Assembly (NCBI RefSeq): GCF_018617385.1
Contig: NZ_JACSKA010000001.1
Coordinates: 434,001-498,000 of the forward strand
DNA from: Exiguobacterium sp018617385
GTDB lineage: Bacteria; Bacillota; Bacilli; Exiguobacteriales; Exiguobacteriaceae
Reading direction: 5' to 3'
DNA length: 64,000 nt
Shown here: one piece after another, positions 24,701 to 32,570 of the stretch
Layout of the letters: every line of letters begins with the position of its first letter
Numbering within the stretch: the stretch's first letter is position 1
The notes under the pieces: model-generated
What the model saw: the letters and a program-made list of their open reading frames with translations, nothing else
Database searches by the model: none
What the model was told of the DNA's origin: nothing
Made by a program: the position numbers and the translations under genes

Positions 24701-27104
24701 GAAAACGTCGACTTCCGGCAAGGTGCTCGAAGGAGCAGAGTTCACGTTATATGACGCTTCGGACAACATCGTCCGCCAAGGGCTCGTGACGGACAAGGAC
24801 GGCAAAATCACCGTGACCGACCTCGAGCCGGGCATGTATGCCTTCGTCGAGACGAAAGCGCCGACGGGTCATCTCCTCGATGCGAAGAAGCATGGCTTCT
24901 CCATCGTGAAAGACCAACTGACGACAACAAAAGTCGGCGTACAGAACCAACCGTTCAAATCAATCGAATTGACGAAAGTCGATTGGAAGACGGGCTTGGC
25001 GCTCCCAGGTGCCGTCTTTGACCTGAAAGACATGAATGGAAATATTCTCCGTAGTGGGCTCGAGGCTGATGCGTTCGGTGTCCTATTGATCAAGGACCTC
25101 GACCTCGGCACATATCAACTCGTCGAGACGAAAGCGCCGGACGGGTACGTGTTACCGGAGAAGGTGTACACGTTCACGGTGACGCTCGAGAGTGACGCTG
25201 TTCAAAAAGACAACGTCAAAAATGAGACGATGAAGCGCGTGAAGTTGACGAAAGTCGACAAAGACACGAACGCCGTCCTTCAAGGCGCCGTCTTTACGTT
25301 ATACAACAGCAAGAACGAAGTCGTCCGTGACAACGTGACGACGGGAGCGGATGGGACGGTCGTCGTCGACCGATTGGATATCGGCACGTACACGTTCGTC
25401 GAGAAGACCGCACCGACCGGCTACATCTTAGACAAGACGCCACATGCGTTCGCGGTCGAGTACGGACAAGACGTCGATGAACAGATCACCATCACGAACG
25501 AACAACAAAAGTCGGTCCGTCTCATCAAGACGGACGTGATCACCGGCTCACGCCTCGCCAATGCGACGTTCTCGCTTTATCAAAAAGGTGGAACGCTCGT
25601 TCAGGCAGGATTGAAGACGGATGCGAACGGGGAGATCCGGGTCGACCGATTGAACCCGGGTGATTATTACTTCCAAGAAACGAACGCACCGTCGGGTTAC
25701 ATGCTCGACATGACGGCACGTCCGTTCACGCTCGTACGCGGGACGAACGACGTCACAGAAGTCCGTGCCACAAACGACTCGTATAAGGCGGTACGGATGA
25801 CGAAAGTCGACTCGGAAACAGGCAATCGTCTAGCGGGTGCGACGTTCAAACTCGTCAACACGTTCGGAACGACGATACGCGAGGGACTCGTGACGGACGC
25901 GACGGGTGAGATTTATGTCAGCGGCCTCACACCGGGCAGCTATGCGTTCGTTGAAACGAAAGCGCCGGACGGGTACTTGCTTGATTCGAAAGAACACACG
26001 TTCAGCGTGGCGGTACGTCAAGCTACACCGACGACACTGACCGTCACGAACGAACAGAAAAAGTCAGTCCGACTCACGAAGACGGACGTCACGACTGGCG
26101 ATGTGCTTCCGGGCGCGACGTTTGACTTGATCAATGCGTCGGGTGACGTCGTTCGTGAAGAACTTGTCACAGATGCTTCTGGAGAGATCTTCGTTCGCGA
26201 CCTCGAACCGGGCGACTACGCCTTCGTCGAGACGAAGGCGCCGGCAGGGTACATCTTAGATACGACAAAACACGAGTTCACGCTCACACGCGGGACGAAT
26301 GAAGTCCTCGCGGTCGATGTGACAAACGACCCGTACAAAACAGTCCGTCTCGTCAAGACTGACAGGGAGTCCGGTGAGGTGCTTTCAGGTGCGACGTTCA
26401 AGCTGTTGAACGGGGAAGGCGAAATTGTGAAAGAAGGTCTCGTCACGAATGAAGACGGAGAGATTGTCGTCGAGGGACTCGTCCCAGGTGACTATCAATT
26501 CGTCGAGACGAAGGCACCGAAGGGGTACTTCATAGATGAGACACCGCATCCGTTCACGTTTGAGCGGGGGGACGTCGAGAAGACGGTCTCGGTCGAAAAC
26601 GACCGCATCAAGACACTCCTCGTCAAGAAGGTCGATGAGGAGACGGGCGAACCACTCGAAGGGGCCACGTTCACATTGACCGATTCAACGGGTGAGGTGA
26701 TCACCTTCACGACGGATGCGTCGGGTGAAGCACGCGTGACTGATTTAAGACTCGGCACGTATACGCTTGTGGAAACCGAGGCGCCGTTCGGCTATGAGTT
26801 GGACGAGACGCCACGGGTAATTCGATTCGAGCGTGGTGGAGCGAACAATCAACAGATCACCGTGGAAAACATGGCAACGTATTTCGAATTTGAAGAGCCT
26901 CAGATTCCAGGGGGGAGCGGAGACAGCGGAAATGGTGACGCGGACTCCGACTCGACTGTCGAGTCAGAGGGCAGTAAGAAACCGACATTGACGGAACGCC
27001 TCCCATTCTTAGGTGGCGAATCATCGAACAGTTGGTGGATCGGCTTCGTGCTACTTGTTATCGGAGTCGCCTTCTTATGGCGAACAAGACGAAAAGCCAT
27101 TTGA
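21798..27104 (+). CDS. Giant CnaB-repeat surface adhesin with an atypical sorting signal
   Basis: Predicted 1768 residues. Signal peptide 1-26. Residues about 40-865 hold roughly five collagen-binding-like beta domains, each with an IxWxxxIN strand and a TDT/KDL turn. About 870-1690 are nine SpaA/CnaB-type repeats of about 88 residues, each with a Lys in LTKVD, a Glu in VETKAPDGY and an Asn near the end: the residues that form internal isopeptide bonds. A Gly/Ser/Asp-rich linker leads to LPFLG (1735-1739), a hydrophobic segment (about 1746-1763) and RTRRK. The layout is that of a sortase substrate, but the motif is LPFLG rather than LPXTG. CAGGAGG precedes the ATG. Confidence 0.88.
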   Translation: MKRWLSMVLTMLLVVQPFAVSRMAYAEGDPVITDPQPPDNPVMTITDNILDAYTIRTTTTENVEVSTVTTDSIVEINYDWSIPNGHSYTDGSTFTFQMPSELKVYEAFTNAPLNFNGQSMGTYSLALDGTATMTFNDNVYKYSNIQGTIQALTQVKETTEISEERTVTITPIENKLSHTLSVGLKNPGKDITKAGVADRPYNPSSIKWTVELNKGLKQIENARWTDVIPAGLAYRADSMEVTRLVMAMNGNVLREEPVTGLTVDTTDGLAIDFGTIQSAYRLTFITDIVDEEVATFNNVTNLEGTSFDKAKASATVAAGRGTELEKRTPKYDDVTQTIEWVSDINFRQRNLSSLTVKDLFTETHKLDGLTLFEVTLDGDGKIADRVEVPVTPVKITDTELEGFTFDLPKNGTAYQLEYTTRAKDRVVSSGSVTNTIEVNGLKKSATRSIGQAVLRKTHKTPDYAAETIEWTLELNRDKRVMNNVKITDTFPNEGLTFIEDSLTIDGLTKGTDYTVTPDANGFTIDFKVQLTDTYKITYKTAFDYRERLDANNTSFVNEATVDWVDELSNEHKVTTTDSVQPASNTRNNGFKGGTYNAVTKDITWKIGINYHEYATSNLTVTDTWEGTQVPDKDSFTVAKMTRNIGANAYSVDATPIPSSAYNVVWSDTGFVLTFNEPTDEAYVITYDTNIDDTKIAPSYKNTAVVTDGATELGNLPATVTVRHGGEYNEKRGIQQGKLIAWTIDINFGQSSLQNVKLRDVPSNNQDILLDSLSVYETTVAANGTVTKAGKLSTDAYTVRAIQEMGEFELSFNNPINRPYILEYDSYILAAVGTDITNDVYLTADEVSENTTTKQSKVRVARTSGMGTASGELGELTITKTDELSEKNLSGASFDLIDTGSGRTVRRGTTGTDGTLTFGRLLYGDYRLVETKAPDGYLISTASRNITIAKVKEATTVKNNTIRQDVELTKTSTSGKVLEGAEFTLYDASDNIVRQGLVTDKDGKITVTDLEPGMYAFVETKAPTGHLLDAKKHGFSIVKDQLTTTKVGVQNQPFKSIELTKVDWKTGLALPGAVFDLKDMNGNILRSGLEADAFGVLLIKDLDLGTYQLVETKAPDGYVLPEKVYTFTVTLESDAVQKDNVKNETMKRVKLTKVDKDTNAVLQGAVFTLYNSKNEVVRDNVTTGADGTVVVDRLDIGTYTFVEKTAPTGYILDKTPHAFAVEYGQDVDEQITITNEQQKSVRLIKTDVITGSRLANATFSLYQKGGTLVQAGLKTDANGEIRVDRLNPGDYYFQETNAPSGYMLDMTARPFTLVRGTNDVTEVRATNDSYKAVRMTKVDSETGNRLAGATFKLVNTFGTTIREGLVTDATGEIYVSGLTPGSYAFVETKAPDGYLLDSKEHTFSVAVRQATPTTLTVTNEQKKSVRLTKTDVTTGDVLPGATFDLINASGDVVREELVTDASGEIFVRDLEPGDYAFVETKAPAGYILDTTKHEFTLTRGTNEVLAVDVTNDPYKTVRLVKTDRESGEVLSGATFKLLNGEGEIVKEGLVTNEDGEIVVEGLVPGDYQFVETKAPKGYFIDETPHPFTFERGDVEKTVSVENDRIKTLLVKKVDEETGEPLEGATFTLTDSTGEVITFTTDASGEARVTDLRLGTYTLVETEAPFGYELDETPRVIRFERGGANNQQITVENMATYFEFEEPQIPGGSGDSGNGDADSDSTVESEGSKKPTLTERLPFLGGESSNSWWIGFVLLVIGVAFLWRTRRKAI

Positions 27105-27135
27105 GTCAAAGTCGTTGTGTCAATATATGCATAAT

Positions 27136-27165
27136 AAAACGGAACCTCCTCGGGGTTCCGTTTTT
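27136..27165. terminator. Bidirectional terminator
   Basis: AAACGGAACC pairs with GGTTCCGTTT around a short centre, then TTTTT; on the other strand A-rich flanks also supply a T tail. It serves the adhesin and the convergent acyltransferase. Confidence 0.8.
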
Positions 27166-27166
27166 G

Positions 27167-28273
27167 TTATGCAGTCTGTTTTTGTTGTTGCTGTTCTTGG
27201 CGTCGACGAATGAGCTTGCGTCCGAGCTGAATGCTGGGCCGCTCGATGGATCGATACGTGACGGATGCGATGACGCCAGAGACGAAGAGCGTCACGAGGA
27301 ACGTCAATATCCATACCGTCGTCACATGATATTGCTGGATCCACATTTCTTTGAATAGGTGATTGACCCAGTCGAGGACGAAAAAGTGGACGAGGTACAG
27401 GCTGAAGCTGATATGCCCGATGTACTGCATCACCGGATGGTTGAGGATATGTCCCCGAATACCGGATAAGCCGAGGGCCAACAGACAAAATGCGAGACCA
27501 AACAACGCATGTTTTGGAAACGCGCTATAGACATCATATGGTGTAATTGCAAGGGCGGTAAGTAATGCAATCGAGCCGAACGTCATCGCATAGTGCGTTC
27601 GTATGGACCATGACTGGTCGCGCCACACGAGATAAAGCGTGACTCCCATCAAAAAGATTGGCAACTGGTTCGGGAACCAATAAAAGGCGAAACTCTTCAC
27701 GTCCATGAATGGCTGACTCGTCTCGGTCAGGAGATGCAGGACGATACTGAGAACGAGCGTCGATGTCGTCCACAAAATACCTTGTCGCACTGTCTTAATC
27801 CATTTGAATAGAAGCGGCACACATGCGTAAAATAAAAATTCGTTCGAGATCGACCAGCCACCTGGCACGAGACTGAACAGCCACTCTGGATGCAGGACGT
27901 TCGTGAACGTCAACGTCGAGACCAACAGGGAAAGTGTCACGTCAGGATAGGCTGTCGAAATCCCGATGAATTCATTGATTACATCAAAACTTAAATAAAA
28001 GAGCAAGGCAGCATAAAACATCGGCGCAATCCGGAAAAAGCGCTTCGTGTAAAAGTCCTGGAGCGGAATTCTTCGCGATGCCGTATAGCGTTCCAATGAA
28101 TAGAACAACGTGAACGCGCTGACGATGAAAAAGAGTTGGACGCCGCGCGACCCTTGTATCCCGATATGATATAACCAATCGGGCAACTCTTGGAGGGAGC
28201 GTGTCGAGTGTGTCAACACGACCCCGAGGATGGCATAACCGCGAAGGGCATCTAAAAAACTGAGCTTCTGCAC
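27167..28273 (-). CDS. Membrane acyltransferase of the acyltransferase 3 (OafA-like) family
   Basis: Predicted 368 residues, about ten membrane segments. The N-terminal LDALRGYAILGVVLTHS, with its catalytic-type His, and the RFFRIAPMFY segment are family hallmarks. Such proteins transfer acyl (often acetyl) groups to cell-surface sugars. No SGNH domain is fused. Start is a GTG at 28273 with GAGGAG ten bases upstream. It stands alone between the adhesin and the first heparinase-like gene; together with the MBOAT at 61.7 kb it gives the window two glycan O-acylation systems. Confidence 0.88.
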   Translation of the reverse strand: MQKLSFLDALRGYAILGVVLTHSTRSLQELPDWLYHIGIQGSRGVQLFFIVSAFTLFYSLERYTASRRIPLQDFYTKRFFRIAPMFYAALLFYLSFDVINEFIGISTAYPDVTLSLLVSTLTFTNVLHPEWLFSLVPGGWSISNEFLFYACVPLLFKWIKTVRQGILWTTSTLVLSIVLHLLTETSQPFMDVKSFAFYWFPNQLPIFLMGVTLYLVWRDQSWSIRTHYAMTFGSIALLTALAITPYDVYSAFPKHALFGLAFCLLALGLSGIRGHILNHPVMQYIGHISFSLYLVHFFVLDWVNHLFKEMWIQQYHVTTVWILTFLVTLFVSGVIASVTYRSIERPSIQLGRKLIRRRQEQQQQKQTA

Positions 28274-28391
28274 CTGATATAATCTCCTCTATACATTCCA
28301 TTTTTTTCTTTCCATCACAATCTAGCATGTCGTCGATGACGTGTCTATTTCATTCCGGCACTTGTGTTCAAACTGTAAAATAGCATTTACA

Positions 28392-30476
28392 TTAAATCGG
28401 GACGGAAATCTGTCGCATCTCTTTATTCGAGAGTGTGTACGTCACAATATAGTTCGAACCGGATACTTTCACACTCGCCGATCGAATCGTCGTCTTCGAC
28501 TGGTCGAGTCGGATGAGCGTGAGGTAGCGCACGTCTTTCCCGGTGTTATATGAGATGACTTGCGGACGCGGCTTCCATTCGTAATCCTCGACGGCGACGA
28601 AACTCGTGCTGTTGCGCATCGATGAATTTTTCAGGTTGAGCTGCATGAGTTGGATCGTCCGGCCGTTCGAATCTCCATAGACGACGTTCTGGGTCGCCAT
28701 CGAACTCTGGAGCAGTTTCAAACCTTCCGCCAGATGGAATCGCTGCACGAACTTCTCCTGTGTCGGAGAGCTGATCCGGTCGTAGACGACGAGCGTCTGC
28801 GCCTTGTCATAGACGAGCGTCCGGCGATGGGTCGCCCCTTTGCCGATGAGCTTGCTTTCGCCCATCGCCAGGAGTGACGGACCGAGGTTTTTGACGGTGA
28901 CAATCTTACTCTTCTCGCGCATCGACGCGCTCAAGTCGAGATTCGCCCCGTCCCGATGGACCGTATTGTGGGCATCGACCCCGAAGACGCGTTGCCGTTC
29001 CGGACGGTTCGTATAGCCGTAGCGGCCCGTCTCGATGATGAAGTCCCGACCGAGCCCGTATAAGTCGATGCTCAAATCGTCGGCGTGCTTATGAGCACTA
29101 CTGTGATAGCCCGCCGTCATCATGACTTGCGTCGCCTGATTGAAGGCACGCGGTGGGGCGGACCAATATTCACGCATGAAGCTATACTGCGTGCTGATCT
29201 TCTTCACCGTGAGCGGTGGGCGTGATCCTTCCTTCCCTCCGGAGACCGCATAGGCGAGCTGTGGGAAGTCGTCGATATGCGGGATGATCGACGTCGTGCG
29301 CCGAGCCCCGGACGTGTCCCCGAAAATCGGGAGCGTCCCGTTCGGCTTGACCATATACGTCAGTTGTTTCGGCATGTACTCGACACGATTCATGCTGGAC
29401 GGGAGCGTGAAGCGGTTCTCGTCCGCCCAGATGACGAAACGGTCGAGCACGTGATACATGTACGCCTGATAGCCCGGTGAATGCTCGAGATGGACGGCAT
29501 CCGACGTGATGCTGTGGCGAATCTGTTGATCGAGCCGGCTGTCGGCGATGGTTTTCCAATTCGCGCTTTGGTCGAACTGTGGGAACGTCTGCGCGATCGC
29601 CGTGAGCGCCATGTCTTGGAACACCCCGTGGTTATGTTCATACTTATAAAAACTCGATGTCGCGAGCAACGTGCCGTGCTCATGGAGCGTCCGCAACATG
29701 AGACCCGTGAATGCCGTGTCTTTGTAAAGGGACGACGACTTATACACGTCCCAGAAGTTCAACAAATGGAACGTCCGGACCGACGTGCCGTGGTCATTAT
29801 ATGGCCAGCGGTACTGTTTGTAGTTGGCGACGGGGTGGGCTTTCGTCCAACTTTTCACGACACGCATCCCGTATTTCAAATACGCGGTGTCGTTTGTCGC
29901 ATTGTAGGCTTGTGTCAATTGGTTCAACACCGTCAAATAGTGGATCTGGAACGGATACGAGTTGCTTGAAGAGCTCGGGATGTCCCGATGCCAATCAAAC
30001 GTGTCGATGTTTGGGACGGACAGACGAAACGGTGTGGACGGGACGTACCAATCCCCCTTAAGGGCCCGGTTCGCGTAGTCAATCGCCTTCGCTTCACTGA
30101 GACGCTCGTATTCATAAGGGACATGCGGTGCCATTTGTCGCATGTATTCGTGCGCCAGTCGTGCTGTCCCGCTCGATGTCAGGTTCGAACGGGTGATGGG
30201 ATCGGCGAGTAATAGCTTTGCCTGACTCTTCTTTATGTAGACTTTCTTCCCACCGCTCAGGGCGATGTAGTACCAACCGGACGTACTGATCGCCGCATAG
30301 CGCTTCGTCGTCGAATAGGTCGCCACTTTCGTCAGCTTCCCGCTTTTCATCTCATAGACGATAGCGTTCGGGACAGAGCGGATGTGGAAAGGGTTCGTCG
30401 CAGCCTGAGCGGAGTCGGTCGGGGTGACAGACCCCCACGCACCGATCAAGACGAGGACGAGTAAGATTCGTTTCAT
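28392..30476 (-). CDS. Secreted heparinase II/III-family lyase, paralogue 1
   Basis: Predicted 694 residues. Signal peptide about 1-25; an SH3-like N-terminal domain (about 30-90); an alpha/alpha-toroid with YNDHGTSVRTFHLLNFW, EHNHGVFQDMAL and HLEHSPGYQ; then a beta-sandwich half opening with HKHADDLSIDLYG. Asn, His, Tyr and Glu residues at these motifs match the catalytic set of polysaccharide lyases such as heparinase II and alginate lyases, which cleave uronate linkages by beta-elimination. Substrate unknown. GAGGTG is five bases before the ATG; an extended -10 (TGGTATACT) lies 38 bases upstream. Close paralogues are at 39268 and 41475. Confidence 0.88.
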   Translation of the reverse strand: MKRILLVLVLIGAWGSVTPTDSAQAATNPFHIRSVPNAIVYEMKSGKLTKVATYSTTKRYAAISTSGWYYIALSGGKKVYIKKSQAKLLLADPITRSNLTSSGTARLAHEYMRQMAPHVPYEYERLSEAKAIDYANRALKGDWYVPSTPFRLSVPNIDTFDWHRDIPSSSSNSYPFQIHYLTVLNQLTQAYNATNDTAYLKYGMRVVKSWTKAHPVANYKQYRWPYNDHGTSVRTFHLLNFWDVYKSSSLYKDTAFTGLMLRTLHEHGTLLATSSFYKYEHNHGVFQDMALTAIAQTFPQFDQSANWKTIADSRLDQQIRHSITSDAVHLEHSPGYQAYMYHVLDRFVIWADENRFTLPSSMNRVEYMPKQLTYMVKPNGTLPIFGDTSGARRTTSIIPHIDDFPQLAYAVSGGKEGSRPPLTVKKISTQYSFMREYWSAPPRAFNQATQVMMTAGYHSSAHKHADDLSIDLYGLGRDFIIETGRYGYTNRPERQRVFGVDAHNTVHRDGANLDLSASMREKSKIVTVKNLGPSLLAMGESKLIGKGATHRRTLVYDKAQTLVVYDRISSPTQEKFVQRFHLAEGLKLLQSSMATQNVVYGDSNGRTIQLMQLNLKNSSMRNSTSFVAVEDYEWKPRPQVISYNTGKDVRYLTLIRLDQSKTTIRSASVKVSGSNYIVTYTLSNKEMRQISVPI

Positions 30477-30513
30477 AGATACACCTCAAAAATTGGATTT
30501 ACTTCTTTTTCAA

Positions 30514-30522
30514 AGTATACCA
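30514..30522 (-). promoter_or_regulatory. Extended -10 promoter of lyase paralogue 1
   Basis: TGGTATACT on the minus strand, 38 bases before the start codon. No clear -35. Confidence 0.45.
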
Positions 30523-30684
30523 TGAGGTGAGGTTATTTCCTTAATTTTCTATATTCTAATTTCAAATAGGGAATGTATTTGACCTGTCAAAATAAAAGAC
30601 TACCGAGACGGCAATTGAATTGAAGTGATAAAGTGACTCGGTGAGGACAGTCTAAAGCGTACAGATTGTGAAGGAGGAAATACA

Positions 30685-30852
30685 TTGAAACATGTCAGCT
30701 TGTTCCTACTACTTTTCTTTATTACCGCGATGTTTATTTACGTCGTATCTTTGACCGCGCCGCAACTTCTCGTGCCAATCGTGTATCTTGCGATTGCCGC
30801 ATTAATTGGAATCATCGGATATCTATTGAAGGTATATGTGATGAAAAGATGA
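30685..30852 (+). CDS. 55-residue membrane protein with a TTG start
   Basis: Reads MKHVSLFLLLFFITAMFIYV, then a short polar turn (SLTAPQ), then a second hydrophobic segment (LLVPIVYLAIAALIGIIGYL) and a basic end (KVYVMKR): a two-helix membrane hairpin. GGAGGA is seven bases before the TTG and a clean terminator follows. These three signs together make it a likely real gene despite its size. Function unknown. Confidence 0.65.
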   Translation: MKHVSLFLLLFFITAMFIYVVSLTAPQLLVPIVYLAIAALIGIIGYLLKVYVMKR

Positions 30853-30855
30853 TCA

Positions 30856-30886
30856 AAAATCCGGTCGCTCGTGGACCGGATTTTTT
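30856..30886 (+). terminator. Terminator of the 55-residue gene, shared with the recombinase gene
   Basis: AAATCCGGTC pairs perfectly with GACCGGATTT around GCTCGTG, then T residues. The convergent recombinase gene ends 13 bases further on; the A run on the left could also serve it. Confidence 0.85.
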
Positions 30887-30898
30887 ATGTTCCTGTAT

Positions 30899-31762
30899 TC
30901 ATTCCAACGTCAATCGTTCCACCGCATCCCGCAGATGGTCCTCGCGCACGCGAATGTAGCGTCGGGTCGTCTTCGGCTCGCTATGCCCGAGCAACTCGGA
31001 CAAGGTCGTCTCCTTGACGCCCATATCATAGAGATGTGACGTGAAGGCGTGCCGGAGCGTATGCGATGTGACGGATGTACCGAGCACGTCCTCGGCGGCG
31101 CATTTCAGGTGACGGTTGATCGTCGTCTTGCAGATGAGATCACCGCGAGCACTCGGGAAGACATATGGCGAATCGATGCATCGGCGCTCTTCCTCCAGAT
31201 ACGTCGTCATCATCGCATGCGTCGCATCGTTCAGTGGGACCTTGCGCGGTTTCCCCGTCTTCGATTCGTGGATGTACAGGAGACGCGCATTCAAATCGAT
31301 GGCATCGAGTGTCAGCTGTCTCACCTCGTTGATGCGCATCCCTGTATGCAACTGGAGCGTCAAAAAGGTTCGGTACAACGGGACGTCGATTGCATCGATG
31401 ACTCGGTGTAGGTCGCTTGGTGTAGGGACGTCCGAAGGTGGACGTTCGGTCACTTTCACGCGAAGGTGATGAAACGGATTGTGCGTGACGAGTTGCTCGG
31501 TGATCGCCCAGTCATACAAGCCGCGGAGTGCGCTCAAGTAATTGTTGATGGTCACCGGTTGGCATCCTTCCGAGCGGAGGGCATTGATATACGGCATGAC
31601 GTCCTGTCTCGTCTTGAAGTCATCGAGGGTTCGGTTCTGTCCCATGATTCTCTCGAAACGGGCGAACTTATAGGTTGCCTGACTGACTGTGTTGTCCGAT
31701 TTTCCGGTCATGCGTAAGTAATGGACGTGCTGGTCGACAGCGTCTTTCATGTGTAAATTCAT
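30899..31762 (-). CDS. Tyrosine recombinase (XerC/XerD-like integrase)
   Basis: Predicted 287 residues. The N-terminal SAM-like core-binding domain (about 1-100) is followed by a catalytic domain with the complete set: Arg in TGMRINEVRQL, Lys in GKPRKVPL, HTLRH, LLGHSEPKTT and the nucleophile Tyr in TRRYIRV. The ATG at 31762 has AGGAG seven bases upstream; the open frame extends 73 codons further inside the neighbouring gene but has no site. It begins 13 bases after the stop of the sigma-like gene and so is its operon partner. Its recombination target is unknown; a 14-bp inverted repeat lies 0.5 kb upstream. Confidence 0.88.
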   Translation of the reverse strand: MNLHMKDAVDQHVHYLRMTGKSDNTVSQATYKFARFERIMGQNRTLDDFKTRQDVMPYINALRSEGCQPVTINNYLSALRGLYDWAITEQLVTHNPFHHLRVKVTERPPSDVPTPSDLHRVIDAIDVPLYRTFLTLQLHTGMRINEVRQLTLDAIDLNARLLYIHESKTGKPRKVPLNDATHAMMTTYLEEERRCIDSPYVFPSARGDLICKTTINRHLKCAAEDVLGTSVTSHTLRHAFTSHLYDMGVKETTLSELLGHSEPKTTRRYIRVREDHLRDAVERLTLE

Positions 31763-31775
31763 CTTCATTCTCCTC

Positions 31776-32219
31776 TTACTTATCGTCCTCACGGAGCATC
31801 CGCTGGAGTTCGGCCTTGTAGGCACGTAGGCGGCTCGGGGAGTACCCGAGCGATGCTTCAGTTCCGTGAAGCATATGGCAGAGTAAGGTGAAATGACGAT
31901 TAGGTAAAGTGGAACGCTTGTCGTCGAGCCAGAGGGACAGCGGCATCTCACTCTTGTCGATTTGCTCGGGGAGTCGTTCACTCGTCACCTCGTGTTGGAG
32001 CGTCTTCGCCTGTTTGGCACGCTCGTTTAAGATTGCTCCACGGATGCGGATGAAACAGTAGGTTTTCCCTAGCGTCTTGCCGTCTTGGATGGCTCGCCAT
32101 AGGGCAATCCGTGCCGTCTGGGCGGCATCGTCGACTTCGTTCGGATGAAGATGGAGTTGGCGGATGACGTAATAAATCATCGGTTCCCACTCTTTGATTT
32201 GTTCGTTTTCGTCTGGCAT
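31776..32219 (-). CDS. Small sigma-70-like protein paired with the recombinase
   Basis: Predicted 147 residues. WEPMIYYVIRQLHL, VDDAAQTARIALWRAIQ and YCFIRIRGAILNERAKQ fit region 2 of short sigma factors of the ComX/SigH kind. The C-terminal part (LPNRHFTLLCHMLHGTEASL, then SPSRLRAYKAELQRML) looks like a shortened region 4, so DNA recognition may be altered. The ribosome site (GGGAAAG) is modest. A sigma-like gene directly ahead of an integrase suggests that it controls the recombinase or genes switched by it. Could also be an anti-sigma-like or regulatory remnant. Confidence 0.6.
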   Translation of the reverse strand: MPDENEQIKEWEPMIYYVIRQLHLHPNEVDDAAQTARIALWRAIQDGKTLGKTYCFIRIRGAILNERAKQAKTLQHEVTSERLPEQIDKSEMPLSLWLDDKRSTLPNRHFTLLCHMLHGTEASLGYSPSRLRAYKAELQRMLREDDK

Positions 32220-32268
32220 GATGGGCTGCTTTCCCGCGCGCGTCTCAAGTTTCCTAGGTGGTTACAGC

Positions 32269-32409
32269 ATAATGGTTGTTATAGAGAATCCGTGCTTTTG
32301 ATTCATAAGGCTTGGCGCAAATGGGATACAGCATTTCGAGGCTACATCCGGTTTGATTTGACGAAACGACACGGTTGGCGAGGTGCGAAAACCGCATAAC
32401 AACCATTAT
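32269..32409. repeat. 141-bp segment bounded by 14-bp perfect inverted repeats
   Basis: ATAATGGTTGTTAT at 32269-32282 and its exact reverse complement at 32396-32409 enclose 113 bases. Each arm begins ATAA and ends TTAT. It lies just upstream of the sigma-recombinase operon. It could be a pair of recombination sites, an operator pair or a tiny non-autonomous element; no target duplication is seen. The plus-strand frame inside ends AWRKWDTAFRGYIRFDLTKR, which recalls sigma region 2 and may be a gene remnant. Confidence 0.55.
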
Positions 32410-32570
32410 AGGAGGACGGAAGGGGAAGCAATCTTCAGATTGTCGAGTCTTGTCGATAAATTTCGGACGACCTTATCAAAAAATATGTAGGCTAAATGAG
32501 GAGGGTGGTGATATATTTAATCTCGGAAAAAATAATTATTTTACATTTTATTTAGAAAAGGAACATATAA

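Noticed and set aside
32269..32409. Insertion sequence remnant
   Set aside because: No transposase fragment and no target-site duplication; only the inverted repeats are present.
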